This document shows, piece by piece, positions 1-8,020 of a DNA stretch of 64,000 nt. Under the pieces are notes generated by a model that saw only the letters and a program-made list of their open reading frames with translations, was not told the origin of the DNA and searched no databases. Numbering within the stretch: position 1 is the stretch's first letter; the number at the start of each line of letters is the position of its first letter. This DNA comes from Ectothiorhodospiraceae bacterium (GTDB taxonomy: Bacteria > Pseudomonadota > Gammaproteobacteria > HK1): contig JACKNM010000005.1 in assembly GCA_024234875.1 (NCBI GenBank), forward strand, positions 376,686 to 440,685, read 5' to 3'. Made by a program: the position numbers and the translations under genes.

Positions 1-70
1 GAGCGGTGGCGGCCGGTAGCAGCTCGGGATCGCCGGTGTAGCAGTCGACGGGAGGGGCGTTACTGGTCAC
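1..70 (-). CDS. N-terminal fragment, possibly molybdopterin molybdotransferase MoeA
   Basis: A GTG codon at 68-70 opens a leftward frame of 23 codons that runs off the window edge. It reads MTSNAPPVDC YTGDPELLPA ATA. The pattern Asp-Cys-Tyr followed by Asp-Pro-x-Leu-Leu-Pro resembles the start of many proteobacterial MoeA proteins, which insert molybdate into molybdopterin. It lies 139 bp downstream of mobA on the same strand, where a moeA gene would be expected. Only the extreme N-terminus is present and no catalytic domain can be seen, so the assignment rests on context plus a short resemblance. A purine-rich GCGGAGC lies a little far upstream of the GTG. Confidence 0.4.
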   Translation of the reverse strand, partial: MTSNAPPVDCYTGDPELLPAATA

Positions 71-209
71 GCCGGATCCGGCTCCGCTGCGTTCGCGAGG
101 GTTGGCTCGGGTCGTGCCCACCGCTCGTGTGGCGCGAGACGAGCGCGTCGCCGGTGGTTGCGCGACGAGAGGTGGAGGATACCTCGTGCGCGGTGATCGG
201 TGGAGCGGC

Positions 210-833
210 TCACGTCGTCGAGTCGTCGACCAGCCGCGCCTCGAGGTCGGCGCGGTCCTCGGGGGTGTTCACGTTCAGGAACATCTCCGGGTACGCCGAG
301 AGGTCGGCCGGCACCACGCCGCGGTGCGCGTACCAGCGATCGATCTTGCGCTCGCCGGCGGCCAGGGTGGCGCGGAGGTCCGCGAGGAGATGGCAGGCGA
401 GCAGGGCGAAGACCGGCTGCAACCGCTCGCCGTCGTGGGCCACCGCGCCCGGCGCGCCACTCGCCGCCACCGCCGCCGCCAGCGTCGCCGCCAACGTGGG
501 CGCGACGAGCGGGGAGTCGCAGGGCGCGGTGAGCAGCCATGGCGTCCGCGCGGCCGCCATGCCGGCCGCCATGCCCGCCAGCGGGCCCGCGAAACCGTCG
601 ATGTCGTCCGCGATCACATCGGCGCCGGTCAGCGCGCGGTGGCGCTCGGCATTGCGATTGGCGTTGATCAGCACCGTCGCCACCTGTGGGCCGAGCGCCT
701 CGGCCACCCACACCACCATTGGTCGACCGCGGATCTCGACCAGTCCCTTGTCGACGCCGCCCATGCGGCGAGCCTGCCCGCCGGCGAGGACGAGGCCGGT
801 GATGGTGGCCGTCGTCGGCGCGGCGGTGCTCAT
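210..833 (-). CDS. mobA: Molybdenum cofactor guanylyltransferase MobA
   Basis: MobA transfers GMP from GTP to molybdopterin in the cytoplasm to make the guanine dinucleotide form used by formate dehydrogenases and other DMSO-reductase-family enzymes. The 207-residue product has the nucleotidyltransferase signature LAGGQARRMGGVDKGL at residues 16-31, GPLAGM at 83-88 and PCDSP at 104-108. Length matches the family (about 190-210 aa). The ATG at 831-833 is the first good start, with a weak ribosome site. The neighbouring fdhD at 1158-2072, also leftward, fits a role in formate dehydrogenase maturation. A possible moeA start follows downstream. Confidence 0.93.
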   Translation of the reverse strand: MSTAAPTTATITGLVLAGGQARRMGGVDKGLVEIRGRPMVVWVAEALGPQVATVLINANRNAERHRALTGADVIADDIDGFAGPLAGMAAGMAAARTPWLLTAPCDSPLVAPTLAATLAAAVAASGAPGAVAHDGERLQPVFALLACHLLADLRATLAAGERKIDRWYAHRGVVPADLSAYPEMFLNVNTPEDRADLEARLVDDSTT

Positions 834-932
834 CGCGGCACCGGTTCCCGGTCCCCGCGCCCTGGCCGGGCGGCGCCATCGCGCCTACCATGGCTCGGCG
901 CCGTCGCGGCGAGGAGACGCGGAGTCGAGACC

Positions 933-1139
933 ATGAACGAGGACACCTTCAACATCCAGTTGCGCTCCTTCCTGAAGAAGGTCGGTATCACCTCCCAGCG
1001 CGAGATCGAGCGCGCGGTGCGCGCGGCGTTGGCAGACGGCCGACTGGCGGGCGACGAGAAGCTCGACGCGCGGGTCACGTTGCGCATTCCGGCGCTCGGG
1101 CTCGAGGTCGAGATCGACGACGACATCGCGCTCGAGTAG
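933..1139 (+). CDS. DUF6494-type small acidic protein
   Basis: A 68-residue protein starting MNEDTFNIQL. It has an amphipathic N-terminal helical part (residues 5-35) and a C-terminal part ending with alternating hydrophobic and acidic residues (LGLEVEIDDDIALE). I recognise the pattern of a conserved short proteobacterial family of unknown function (DUF6494). The start is supported by GGAG/GAG purines upstream of ATG 933. It sits alone on the plus strand between leftward mobA and the 3' end of leftward fdhD. No function can be assigned; a regulatory or assembly role near the molybdenum genes would be guesswork. Confidence 0.7.
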   Translation: MNEDTFNIQLRSFLKKVGITSQREIERAVRAALADGRLAGDEKLDARVTLRIPALGLEVEIDDDIALE

Positions 1140-1157
1140 CGGCCGACGCGCGGTGAC

Positions 1158-2072
1158 TCACCGTGCCGCGTCCACCTCGCGGATGCTGCCCGGGCGCGGT
1201 GGCGGCACGGCGTCGAACTCGATCTGGTCGGCGCCGTTGTAGACGAGGAAGTGCTGCCCCTTCGCGCGCGCGATCATCACCATCCCGAGATCCTGCGCGA
1301 GCTCCAACCCCATGTGGGTCACCCCCGAGCGCGACAGCAGCACCGGGATGCCCATGTGGGCCGTCTTCATCACGATCTCGGAGGTGAGGCGCCCGGTGGT
1401 GTAGAACACCTTGTCCGCGCCGCCGACGCCGTCGAGCCACATCATCCCGCTGATCGCGTCGGCCGCATTGTGTCGCCCCACGTCCTCGACGAACGTCGTG
1501 ACCTCGGTGCCGGCGCAGAGTGCGCAGCCGTGCACCGCGCCTGCCTTGCGGTAGATCTCGTTGTGCGCGGCGATGTTGCGCAGCAACCCGTAGATGGTCG
1601 ACTGGCGCAGGCGGACCTCGGGCAGGCGGACGTCGTAGAGCTTGTCGAGCGTGCAGCTGAAGATCGTGCCCTGGGCGCAGCCGGTGGTGACCGTGCGCCG
1701 CGCCATCTTGCCCTCGCGATCGACGATGCCCTGGCCGTGGGTGGTGGTCACCGCGACCTGCTCGCGGTCCCAGTCCACCGCCACCGTGGCGATCTCGGTG
1801 ATGTCCTCGATCAGGCGCTGGTTGCGCAGGTAGCCGAGGGTGAGCGCCTCGGGGTGGGTGCCGAGGGTCATCAGGGTGACCACCTCGTGGTCGTCGACCT
1901 TGATCGTCAGCGGGAACTCGCCCGCGACCTGCAATGCCCGGCGCGCGCCGTACTCGTCGACCGCCTCGACCGCGTGGGTCGGCGCGAGGCCGGCCTCGGT
2001 CATCACCGGGCGGTGAGCTGGCGGCGCGGCGTTCATCGGCTGACGGTCCTCCGGCGGTGGTTCGGGGCTCAC
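1158..2072 (-). CDS. fdhD: Formate dehydrogenase accessory sulfurtransferase FdhD (variant)
   Basis: FdhD moves sulfur from the cysteine desulfurase IscS to the molybdenum cofactor of formate dehydrogenase. The 304-residue product has the family hallmarks: the DVGRHNAADA motif around residues 197-206 and the following YTTGRLTSEIVMKTA segment. In E. coli the active-site loop is Cys-x-x-Cys (Cys121/124). Here the aligned loop TTGCAQGT has only Cys132, while a CALC pair (Cys183, Cys186) lies just before the VGRHN motif. An in-frame ATG at residue 13 (position 2036) is an alternative start. The gene diverges from the UbiA-family gene across a 162 bp spacer. No formate dehydrogenase gene lies in the window. 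Confidence 0.9.
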   Translation of the reverse strand: MSPEPPPEDRQPMNAAPPAHRPVMTEAGLAPTHAVEAVDEYGARRALQVAGEFPLTIKVDDHEVVTLMTLGTHPEALTLGYLRNQRLIEDITEIATVAVDWDREQVAVTTTHGQGIVDREGKMARRTVTTGCAQGTIFSCTLDKLYDVRLPEVRLRQSTIYGLLRNIAAHNEIYRKAGAVHGCALCAGTEVTTFVEDVGRHNAADAISGMMWLDGVGGADKVFYTTGRLTSEIVMKTAHMGIPVLLSRSGVTHMGLELAQDLGMVMIARAKGQHFLVYNGADQIEFDAVPPPRPGSIREVDAAR

Positions 2073-2234
2073 GAAAGACTACCCGCGCGGTCGCGCGGGG
2101 GACAAGCGCAGGTCGGGTCGGTGAGGCCGGACGATTTCGCGGCACCGCGCGTCGTGCCAGGATCGCGTGCATGACCGAACGCCGCCGAGCCCGCGCCGCG
2201 CGCGCAGCCGATTCGCCCCGGGTGGATCCGCGAG

Positions 2235-3176
2235 GTGTCTGACCACGACGCGGCGCCGCCACCGCCGGGCGGGCTCCCCGCGGCCCGGCTCTGCCTCGTC
2301 GCGACCCGGCCGCGCTTCCTCGCCGCGTCGCTCCTGCCGGTGCTGGTGGGGATTGCGTTGACGATCGGTGACGGTGCCATCGCGCCCGACGTGCTGATCT
2401 GCTGCGTGCTGGCGGTCGCGCTGGTGCACTCCGGCGCCAACGTGCTGAACGACGTCTGGGACGATGCCACCGGCGCCGACGTCGGCAACGACGACCGCAT
2501 CTCTCCCTACACCGGCGGCTCGCGGGTGATCCAGGATGGGCGGCTGTCCCGTGACGCGATGACCCGCCTCGGCGCCTGCCTGGTCGCGACCTCGGCGCTG
2601 CCCGCGATATGGCTGGTGCATCGTGTCGGGCTCTCGGTGCTGGCCCTCGGGGCGGCCGGCGTGGTGCTCGCGGTCGTGTACTCCGCACCGCCGCTTCGGC
2701 TCTGCGCGCGAGGTCTCGGCGAGCTGGTGGTGGCGGTCGCGTTCGGGGTGCTCCCGGTGGTGGGCATGGCCTGGGTCGGCTGGCGTCCTCCGGACATGGC
2801 GGTATTGCTGGCGGCCGCCGCGGTGGCGGCATGGGTGGTGGCGGTATTGCTCGCCAACGAGATCCCCGACCGCCGGGCCGATGCGGCCAGTGGCAAGCAC
2901 ACGCTGGTCGTCCGTCTCGGCGTCGATGGGGCGCGGGCGCTGTTGGTCGCGGTCCACCTCGCGGCGCTGGCCGCGGTCGCCGGGATGTGGTGGGGTGGCC
3001 ATCTCGCGAGCCTCGCCCTGGTCGGGGCGGCGGGTGTCGCATCGCTCGGGTTGGTCGCCGCGGCTCGCGTCGGCAGCGCTGACCGCGCGCGCCTGCGGAG
3101 CGGGATCGAGCTCAATCTCAAGCTCCACGCCGCTGGCTGCATCGGCCTCGCCGCGGGGATTGCCTTCCATCCGTGA
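2235..3176 (+). CDS. UbiA-family prenyltransferase, MenA-like
   Basis: An integral membrane aromatic prenyltransferase of 313 residues with about eight or nine hydrophobic segments. The first Mg2+-diphosphate motif is NDVWD (72-76) followed by DATGAD. The second is NEIPDRRAD (208-216), a pattern usual in 1,4-dihydroxy-2-naphthoate polyprenyltransferases (MenA) and relatives. The substrate cannot be fixed from sequence: menaquinone precursor or another aromatic acceptor are both possible, and no other men genes are in the window. The start is GTG at 2235, with only a weak purine stretch upstream. A methyltransferase follows 110 bp downstream on the same strand, which could act in the same quinone pathway (inference). 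Confidence 0.85.
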   Translation: MSDHDAAPPPPGGLPAARLCLVATRPRFLAASLLPVLVGIALTIGDGAIAPDVLICCVLAVALVHSGANVLNDVWDDATGADVGNDDRISPYTGGSRVIQDGRLSRDAMTRLGACLVATSALPAIWLVHRVGLSVLALGAAGVVLAVVYSAPPLRLCARGLGELVVAVAFGVLPVVGMAWVGWRPPDMAVLLAAAAVAAWVVAVLLANEIPDRRADAASGKHTLVVRLGVDGARALLVAVHLAALAAVAGMWWGGHLASLALVGAAGVASLGLVAAARVGSADRARLRSGIELNLKLHAAGCIGLAAGIAFHP

Positions 3177-3286
3177 TCCGCGCTCGACCACGACCGTGCG
3201 AGGCGCCGGCGAGGCATCGTCGACGGGTCGGGCCCGCCGCGCCATCATGACGCCCGGGCGCGAGGCCCGGCGTGGCGGGAGGACGC

Positions 3287-3856
3287 GTGAGAGCAGACAG
3301 CGAGCGCTGGGACGCCCGGTATCGGGAGCGTGATCCGGATCGGGTCGACTGCCCGGATCCGTTGCTGGTGGCGCATCGGGGGCTGCTCGACGGGCACGGG
3401 CGCGCGCTCGACGTGGCCTGTGGGGCCGGTGCCAACCTGGTCGAGCTTGCCCGCCGGGGGTACGAGGCGTTCGGCCTCGACGGGAGCATCGAGGGTCTGA
3501 GGCTCGCGCGCCGGGCCGCCGACCGTGCCGGGGTCTCGGTGAGTCTCGCGGCCGTCGACCTCGACCGCTTCGCGTTGCCGCGCGGGTGGTTCCAGGTGGT
3601 GACCGTGTTCCGCTATCTGTCGCGCGGGCTCGTGCCCGCGTTGCGCGACGCGGTCGCGCCGGGCGGGGTGCTCGTGTACCGGACGTTCAACGTCCGCCAC
3701 CTGGCGCGGCGCAGCGGATTCGCGCCGCACTTCGTGCTGCAGCCTGGCGAGCTGCGGCGTTGGCTCGAGGGCTGGGAGACGATCGCGGTCGACGACGAGG
3801 CCGAGCCTGCCGGCTACGACTCGTGGATCGTGGCCAGGCGGCTGCGAGATCGGTAG
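3287..3856 (+). CDS. SAM-dependent class I methyltransferase
   Basis: A 189-residue cytoplasmic methyltransferase. Motif I is LDVACGAGAN (41-50), followed by the acidic strand end GLDGS (63-67) and a VAPGGVLVYRTF stretch typical of motif III. The fold resembles TehB and other small-molecule methyltransferases. I chose GTG 3287 because GGGAGGA lies just upstream and the N-terminus RADSERWDARY matches the usual start of this group. An in-frame GTG at 3272 would add five residues. The substrate is unknown. It shares direction with the preceding prenyltransferase. Confidence 0.8.
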   Translation: MRADSERWDARYRERDPDRVDCPDPLLVAHRGLLDGHGRALDVACGAGANLVELARRGYEAFGLDGSIEGLRLARRAADRAGVSVSLAAVDLDRFALPRGWFQVVTVFRYLSRGLVPALRDAVAPGGVLVYRTFNVRHLARRSGFAPHFVLQPGELRRWLEGWETIAVDDEAEPAGYDSWIVARRLRDR

Positions 3857-3956
3857 CGGACGGGCCGCCGAGCCTCATCGTTCCACGGCCGCGGCTTCGA
3901 TCGCCGCGGCCGTGGACCGGTGGCAGCCGGCGCGGAGGCACCGGCCGCCCTCGCGC

Positions 3957-5462
3957 TCAGCGCTCCGAGTACCCGGCCGCCAGGTGGTCGGCCGCCTCGC
4001 GTGCGGCGTGCTCGGCTGCGGTCTCGGTCCCGCTGCGGTGCGACGCCTCGCGATCAGCATGCTGGGCCGAGGTCTCGGTGCCACTGCGATGGGTGGCCTC
4101 GCGATCAGCATGCTGGGCCGCGGTCTCGGTGCCGCTGCGATGGGTGGCCTCGCGAGCGGCGTGCTGGGCCGCGGTCTCGGTGCCGCTGCGATGGGTGGCC
4201 TCGCGAGCGGCATGCTGGGCCGCGGTCTCGGTGCCGCTGCGATGAGTGGCCTCGCGAGCGGCATGCTGGGCCGCGGTCTCGGTGCCACTGCGATGGGTGG
4301 CCTCGCGCGCCGCATGCTGGGCCGCGGTCTCGGTGCCACTGCGATGGGTGGCCTCGCGAGCGGCATGCTGGGCCGCGGTCTCGGTGCCGCTGCGATGGGT
4401 GGCCTCGCGCGCCGCATGCTGGGCCGCGGTCTCGGTGCCACTGCGATGTGAGCCGGCGCGGCTCGCGTCCGCCGAGCGTGATCCGTCGTCACTTCCCCGG
4501 CCGCGGCCCCGACCCCGACCACCGGAGTCGTCCGAGCTGGCCGCCGCATCGTCACCACCGGACCGTCCGCCGCGGCCGCCGCGTCCATCGGAGTCGTCGC
4601 CGCCAGAGCGCCCACCACGGCCGCCCCGTCCATCGGAGTCGTCGCCGCCCGAGCGCCCACTACGACCACCCGAGTCGTCGCCACTGGCACTGCCGCTACC
4701 GCTGCCGCTACCGCTGCCGCTACCGCTGGAGCCGCCAGAGCCACCAGAGCCGCCGGAGCCACCGCCGCCACCGCCGCCACCGCCGCCACCACCACCACCG
4801 CCGCCACCGTCGCCCTTGTTGTGGACGAGGAAGTCATCCGCGTAGTAGGTATGGTCGCCGTCGAGCAGCAGGTTGTAGACCCGCTCCAGCGGATTCGCCG
4901 CGTGCTCGGTGATGGTCGCGATGCGCAACCGCGCCTTGTGCAGCACCGGCGCCGGGCTCACCGCCAGGCTGCCCACGACCGCAGGCTCCAGCACCTCCTC
5001 GAGCACGTGGACCACGTCGCCGACCGTGAGCGGGGTCACCGGCAGCCCGGGGGTCTCGAGGGCCGTTGCCTCCGGGGAGATCGCGAGCCAGCCGGTGTCG
5101 CCCCAGAACGGGTGCTCCGCGGTCACGAAGGCCGGGCCGCCGTTCAGGCCGTAGAGCTTCCGACCGGCGAGCGGCACGCGCTCGACGGCGGTGACGCGGT
5201 TGACCCGACCGAAGCCTCCGAGCACGCAGTCACCGGCACGGATGCTCTGGATCGGGCGCAGCGAGCCGTCGGCCATGCGCACCATCGTGTCGCGGACGAA
5301 ACAGGACTTGGCGGCGGCGTGATTCCAGCCGATGTCGCCGTGTCCGAGATCGAACTGCACCGGCGCGGCGCCGAGCACCAGGGCCAGGGCGCTGCAGGTG
5401 ACGAGGGCCGCGCGACGCCGCTGCCGGGCGCGTGCGTTCGAGGGGTTCAGGGGGCTCGACAT
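3957..5462 (-). CDS. Secreted Hint (intein-like) protein with low-complexity linker and 17-residue repeats
   Basis: A 501-residue protein. Residues 17-34 are a basic stretch plus hydrophobic core, probably a signal peptide. A complete Hint/intein-like splicing fold spans about 54-215: the Cys54 nucleophile (SCFVRDT), the block B motif TAEHPFW (114-120) and a C-terminal DHTYYADDFLVHN ending in His214-Asn215. The next residue is Lys, not Cys/Ser/Thr, as in type A bacterial intein-like (BIL) domains that cleave rather than splice. After it come poly-Gly, Gly-Ser dipeptides, repeats of SGGDDSDGRGGRGGR type, and nine copies of a 17-residue unit HRSGTETAAQHAAREAT. The ATG at 5460-5462 has a strong GGAGGA site. 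No known effector domain follows the Hint domain. Function unknown; autoproteolytic release of the repeat tail is an inference. Confidence 0.85.
   Translation of the reverse strand: MSSPLNPSNARARQRRRAALVTCSALALVLGAAPVQFDLGHGDIGWNHAAAKSCFVRDTMVRMADGSLRPIQSIRAGDCVLGGFGRVNRVTAVERVPLAGRKLYGLNGGPAFVTAEHPFWGDTGWLAISPEATALETPGLPVTPLTVGDVVHVLEEVLEPAVVGSLAVSPAPVLHKARLRIATITEHAANPLERVYNLLLDGDHTYYADDFLVHNKGDGGGGGGGGGGGGGGGGGSGGSGGSGGSSGSGSGSGSGSGSASGDDSGGRSGRSGGDDSDGRGGRGGRSGGDDSDGRGGRGGRSGGDDAAASSDDSGGRGRGRGRGSDDGSRSADASRAGSHRSGTETAAQHAAREATHRSGTETAAQHAAREATHRSGTETAAQHAAREATHRSGTETAAQHAAREATHRSGTETAAQHAAREATHRSGTETAAQHAAREATHRSGTETAAQHADREATHRSGTETSAQHADREASHRSGTETAAEHAAREAADHLAAGYSER
3991..4448 (-). 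repeat. 51-bp tandem repeat array (nine copies) inside the Hint gene
   Basis: Copies of the element containing GTCTCGGTGCC (plus strand) begin at 4021, 4072, 4123, 4174, 4225, 4276, 4327, 4378 and 4429, an exact 51-bp period. The copies differ by only a few substitutions, mostly synonymous or Ala/Asp and Ala/Thr changes. The two outer copies are the most diverged. Because 51 is a multiple of three, every copy keeps the frame and other frames are also open. There are no unique spacers, so it is not a CRISPR array. Confidence 0.97.
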
Positions 5463-5474
5463 GGCAGGTTCCTC

Positions 5475-5504
5475 CGTTGTGATCCGCCGTCGGGAATCAC
5501 AACG
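5475..5504 (-). promoter_or_regulatory. Inverted repeat upstream of the Hint gene
   Basis: Perfect 9-bp arms CGTTGTGAT (5475-5483) and ATCACAACG (5496-5504) are separated by 12 bp. They lie 13 to 42 bp before the ATG, partly covering the ribosome-binding region. The site could be an operator or an mRNA hairpin controlling translation. The TGTGA/TCACA halves recall CRP, but the spacing is too long for a CRP site. Confidence 0.45.
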
Positions 5505-5616
5505 AAGGTCCGGCGCGGTTATTCCCGCGAGGGAGGAAACCCCGCGCCGAGGCGTGCCCGTTCCCCCGGAGCCGCCGCGCGGACGCGGCCCGCGGGCCGC
5601 GCCCCTGCCGCCGGGG

Positions 5617-6825
5617 TCAGCCGCCGAAGGCCTGCAGCCCGGTCTGGGCGCGCCCGAGGATGAGCGCGTGGATGTCGTGGGTACCCTCGTAGGTATTGAC
5701 CGCCTCGAGATTCAGCACGTGCCGGATGACGTGGTACTCGTCGGCGATGCCGTTGCCGCCGTGCATGTCGCGTGCGACCCGCGCAACGTCCAATGCCTTG
5801 CCGCAGTTGTTCCGTTTGAGCAGCGACACCGCCTCGTGCGGTGCACGACCCTCGTCGAACAGCCGACCCAACCGCAGCGCCCCGTGCAGCCCGAGGGTGA
5901 TCTCCGTCTGCATGTCCGCGAGCTTCTTCTGCACCAGCTGGGTCGCCGCGAGCGGGCGCCCGAACTGCTTGCGGTCGAGGGTGTAGTCGCGGGCCGCATG
6001 CCAACAGAACTCGGCCGCGCCCATCGCCCCCCAGGCGATGCCGTAGCGCGCCCGAGTCAGGCAGCCGAACGGACCCTTCAATCCGCTCACCCCCGGCAGC
6101 AGGCTCGTCTCCGGCACCTCGACCTCGTCCATCACCACCTGGCCGGTGATCGACGCACGCAACGAGAACTTGCCCTCGATCTTCGGTGCGCTGAGCCCTT
6201 TCATGCCCTTCTCGAGCACGAAGCCGCGGATGATCCCGTCGTCGTCCTTCGCCCACACCACGAACACGTCCGCCACCGGCGCGTTGCTGATCCAGGTCTT
6301 GGTCCCCGAGATCCGCCAGCCGCCGTCCACCTTGCGCGCGCGCGTGCGCATGCCGGCGGGATCCGACCCCGCATCCGGCTCGGTGAGGCCGAAGCAGCCG
6401 ATGAGCTCGCCCGTGGCCAGCCCAGGCAGATAGCGGGTGCGCTGCGCCTCGGTGCCATAGGCGTGGATCGGATACATGACCAGGCTCGACTGCACGCTCA
6501 TCGCCGAGCGGTAGCCGCTGTCGACGCTCTCGACCTCGCGCGCGATGAGCCCGTAGGAGACGTAGCCGAGTCCGGCACAGCCGTAGCCGTCGATGGTCGG
6601 GCCGAGCAGCCCGAGCGCGCCCATCTCGGTCATGATCGCGGGGTCGAAGCGCTCGTGTCGGTGCGCCTCGAGGACGCGTGGCATGAGACTGGACTGGCAG
6701 TAACCGCGCGCGGTGTCGCGCACCATCCGCTCCTCCTCGGTGAGCAGATCCTCCAGCAGCAGGGGGTCTTGCCAGTCGAAGGTGGCACGGGGGGCCGAGG
6801 CCGGCTTGGTGGCGGGCTGGGACAT
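5617..6825 (-). CDS. gcdH: Glutaryl-CoA dehydrogenase
   Basis: An FAD flavoenzyme of the acyl-CoA dehydrogenase family that oxidises and decarboxylates glutaryl-CoA to crotonyl-CoA in lysine, tryptophan and glutarate breakdown. The 402-residue product has the flavin/substrate segment GCFGLTEPDAGSDP (143-156), WISNAPVAD (178-186) and the C-terminal NTYEGTHDIHALILGRA signature with catalytic Glu380, all characteristic of GcdH. The ATG at 6823-6825 has AGGAG seven bases upstream; an upstream in-frame ATG would add 17 residues with no ribosome site. It is preceded leftward by the GST gene. No LysR-type regulator is adjacent, unlike many gcdH loci. Confidence 0.92.
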   Translation of the reverse strand: MSQPATKPASAPRATFDWQDPLLLEDLLTEEERMVRDTARGYCQSSLMPRVLEAHRHERFDPAIMTEMGALGLLGPTIDGYGCAGLGYVSYGLIAREVESVDSGYRSAMSVQSSLVMYPIHAYGTEAQRTRYLPGLATGELIGCFGLTEPDAGSDPAGMRTRARKVDGGWRISGTKTWISNAPVADVFVVWAKDDDGIIRGFVLEKGMKGLSAPKIEGKFSLRASITGQVVMDEVEVPETSLLPGVSGLKGPFGCLTRARYGIAWGAMGAAEFCWHAARDYTLDRKQFGRPLAATQLVQKKLADMQTEITLGLHGALRLGRLFDEGRAPHEAVSLLKRNNCGKALDVARVARDMHGGNGIADEYHVIRHVLNLEAVNTYEGTHDIHALILGRAQTGLQAFGG

Positions 6826-6912
6826 GCGCGGTCTCCTGGAGCGATTCGGTGATTGCCGGGCGTCATGGTAGACCACGGGCGCGCTCGATGGCGTGCCGGG
6901 GCGACGGCCGGG

Positions 6913-7557
6913 TCAGAGCATCTCGGTCTCCGCCGCTCCGGCGCGCAACCACTCGCGCATCGCCGGGTGGGACATCAGGGTGTCCACCCAGCCCCAGGTG
7001 GTCTCGTCGAGGGTGACCGCGTAGGTGACGAACCGGCTGGCGACGGGTGCGAACATCGCGTCGGCGATCGAGAACCGCCCGCAGAGCCACGGGCCGCCTG
7101 CGCCGAAGCGCGTGCGGGCCTCGCGCCAGATGGCGAGGACGCGGGCGATGTCCCGGGCCGCCTCCGGCGACGGCTCGTGGCGGGCGCGCCGCGCGCGGCA
7201 GTCCATCGGCATGGTGGCGCGCAACGCCGAGAACCCGCTGTGCATCTCGGCGCTGGCGGCGCGGGCGAAGGCGCGCGCGTCGGGGTCGTCCGGCCACCCT
7301 TCCACGCCGGGAAAGGTCTCGGCGGCGTACTCGCAGATGGCGAGCGAGTCCCAGACCACGCGGCCGGCGTGGTGGAGGACCGGAACGCAACGAGTCGGCG
7401 ACCACCGGCCGATCTCCGCCTGGAACCGCGGCGTGTCGAGCGGAATCCGCAGCACCTCGAACTCGACGCCGGTCGCGCGCAGGAACAGCCAGGGTCGCAG
7501 CGACCAGGAGGAGTAGTTCTGGTTGCCAATCACCAGCAGGGGCAGGGTCTCGTTCAT
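6913..7557 (-). CDS. Glutathione S-transferase family protein
   Basis: A 214-residue cytosolic GST with an N-terminal thioredoxin-like domain starting LLVIGNQNYSSWSLRPWL, where Ser16/Ser17 may activate glutathione, and an all-helical C-terminal domain containing FSIADAMFAPV. It is most like the small-GST group often annotated YfcF/maleylacetoacetate-isomerase-like. The ATG at 7557 has AGGAT upstream. It begins only 7 bp after the stop of the DUF2007 gene at 7565-7888, so the two are probably cotranscribed. Substrate unknown. Confidence 0.85.
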   Translation of the reverse strand: MNETLPLLVIGNQNYSSWSLRPWLFLRATGVEFEVLRIPLDTPRFQAEIGRWSPTRCVPVLHHAGRVVWDSLAICEYAAETFPGVEGWPDDPDARAFARAASAEMHSGFSALRATMPMDCRARRARHEPSPEAARDIARVLAIWREARTRFGAGGPWLCGRFSIADAMFAPVASRFVTYAVTLDETTWGWVDTLMSHPAMREWLRAGAAETEML

Positions 7558-7564
7558 CGTCGCT

Positions 7565-7888
7565 TCATCCTGGTGGGGGGCGCTCGGTGCCACAGGACCA
7601 GCACTGGGTGAACTGGCCCTCGAGCACCTCGCCACACCGCGGACAGCGCCACTGCACGGCCTCCGCGTCATGTGGCGGGCGCAGGAAGGCCTCGACGAGC
7701 GCGCGGGCCCGCTCGAGCTGGTCGTCGTCCAGCACCCAGAGCTCCGGGAGGCATTCCGTCGGCGGTAGCTCGCCGGCGGCGCCCATCAGGAGCTCGTTGC
7801 GCACCATGCAGCGCACGTGGCTGGATTCGAGAAAGGCGCGGAGCTGGCCGATCACCACGAAGTCGTCCGGACCGTAGACCCTGCGCAT
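7565..7888 (-). CDS. DUF2007-family protein with C-terminal zinc ribbon
   Basis: A 107-residue protein. Residues 1-70 match the DUF2007 fold, a small ferredoxin-like domain often described as a putative signal-transducing domain, including RAFLESSHVRCMVRNE and LWVLDDDQLERARAL. The C-terminus has two Cys pairs, CPRC (82-85) and CWSC (96-99), forming a zinc ribbon. I place the start at ATG 7888 because upstream sequence of the frame has no family resemblance. It is tightly linked to the GST gene downstream. Confidence 0.8.
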   Translation of the reverse strand: MRRVYGPDDFVVIGQLRAFLESSHVRCMVRNELLMGAAGELPPTECLPELWVLDDDQLERARALVEAFLRPPHDAEAVQWRCPRCGEVLEGQFTQCWSCGTERPPPG

Positions 7889-8020
7889 CGGCGCAGTGTA
7901 GCCGCCGGCGACGGGCCCCCGGAAGCGAGGGCGGTGCGACTCGGTCTCCGAGTTTGCCGACCCGCGGTCGACGTGGCAGCATCGCGCCGCGCCGCGTCGG
8001 CGCGCACGACCTGGTCGACG

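Noticed and set aside
102..1139. A 345-codon rightward frame ending in the DUF6494 protein
   Set aside because: Its first part is antisense to mobA; only the last 68 codons from ATG 933 match a family.
3991..4448. Possible CRISPR array
   Set aside because: The 51-bp units are tandem with no unique spacers, and they encode in-frame protein repeats.
3912..4912. Long rightward frames over the Hint gene repeats (up to 330 codons)
   Set aside because: They are antisense to the Hint gene and stay open only because a 51-bp, GC-rich repeat keeps every frame open; they show no ribosome site or family resemblance.
5475..5504. CRP-type site before the Hint gene
   Set aside because: The TGTGA and TCACA halves are 14 bp apart, not 6, so it does not fit CRP/FNR geometry.
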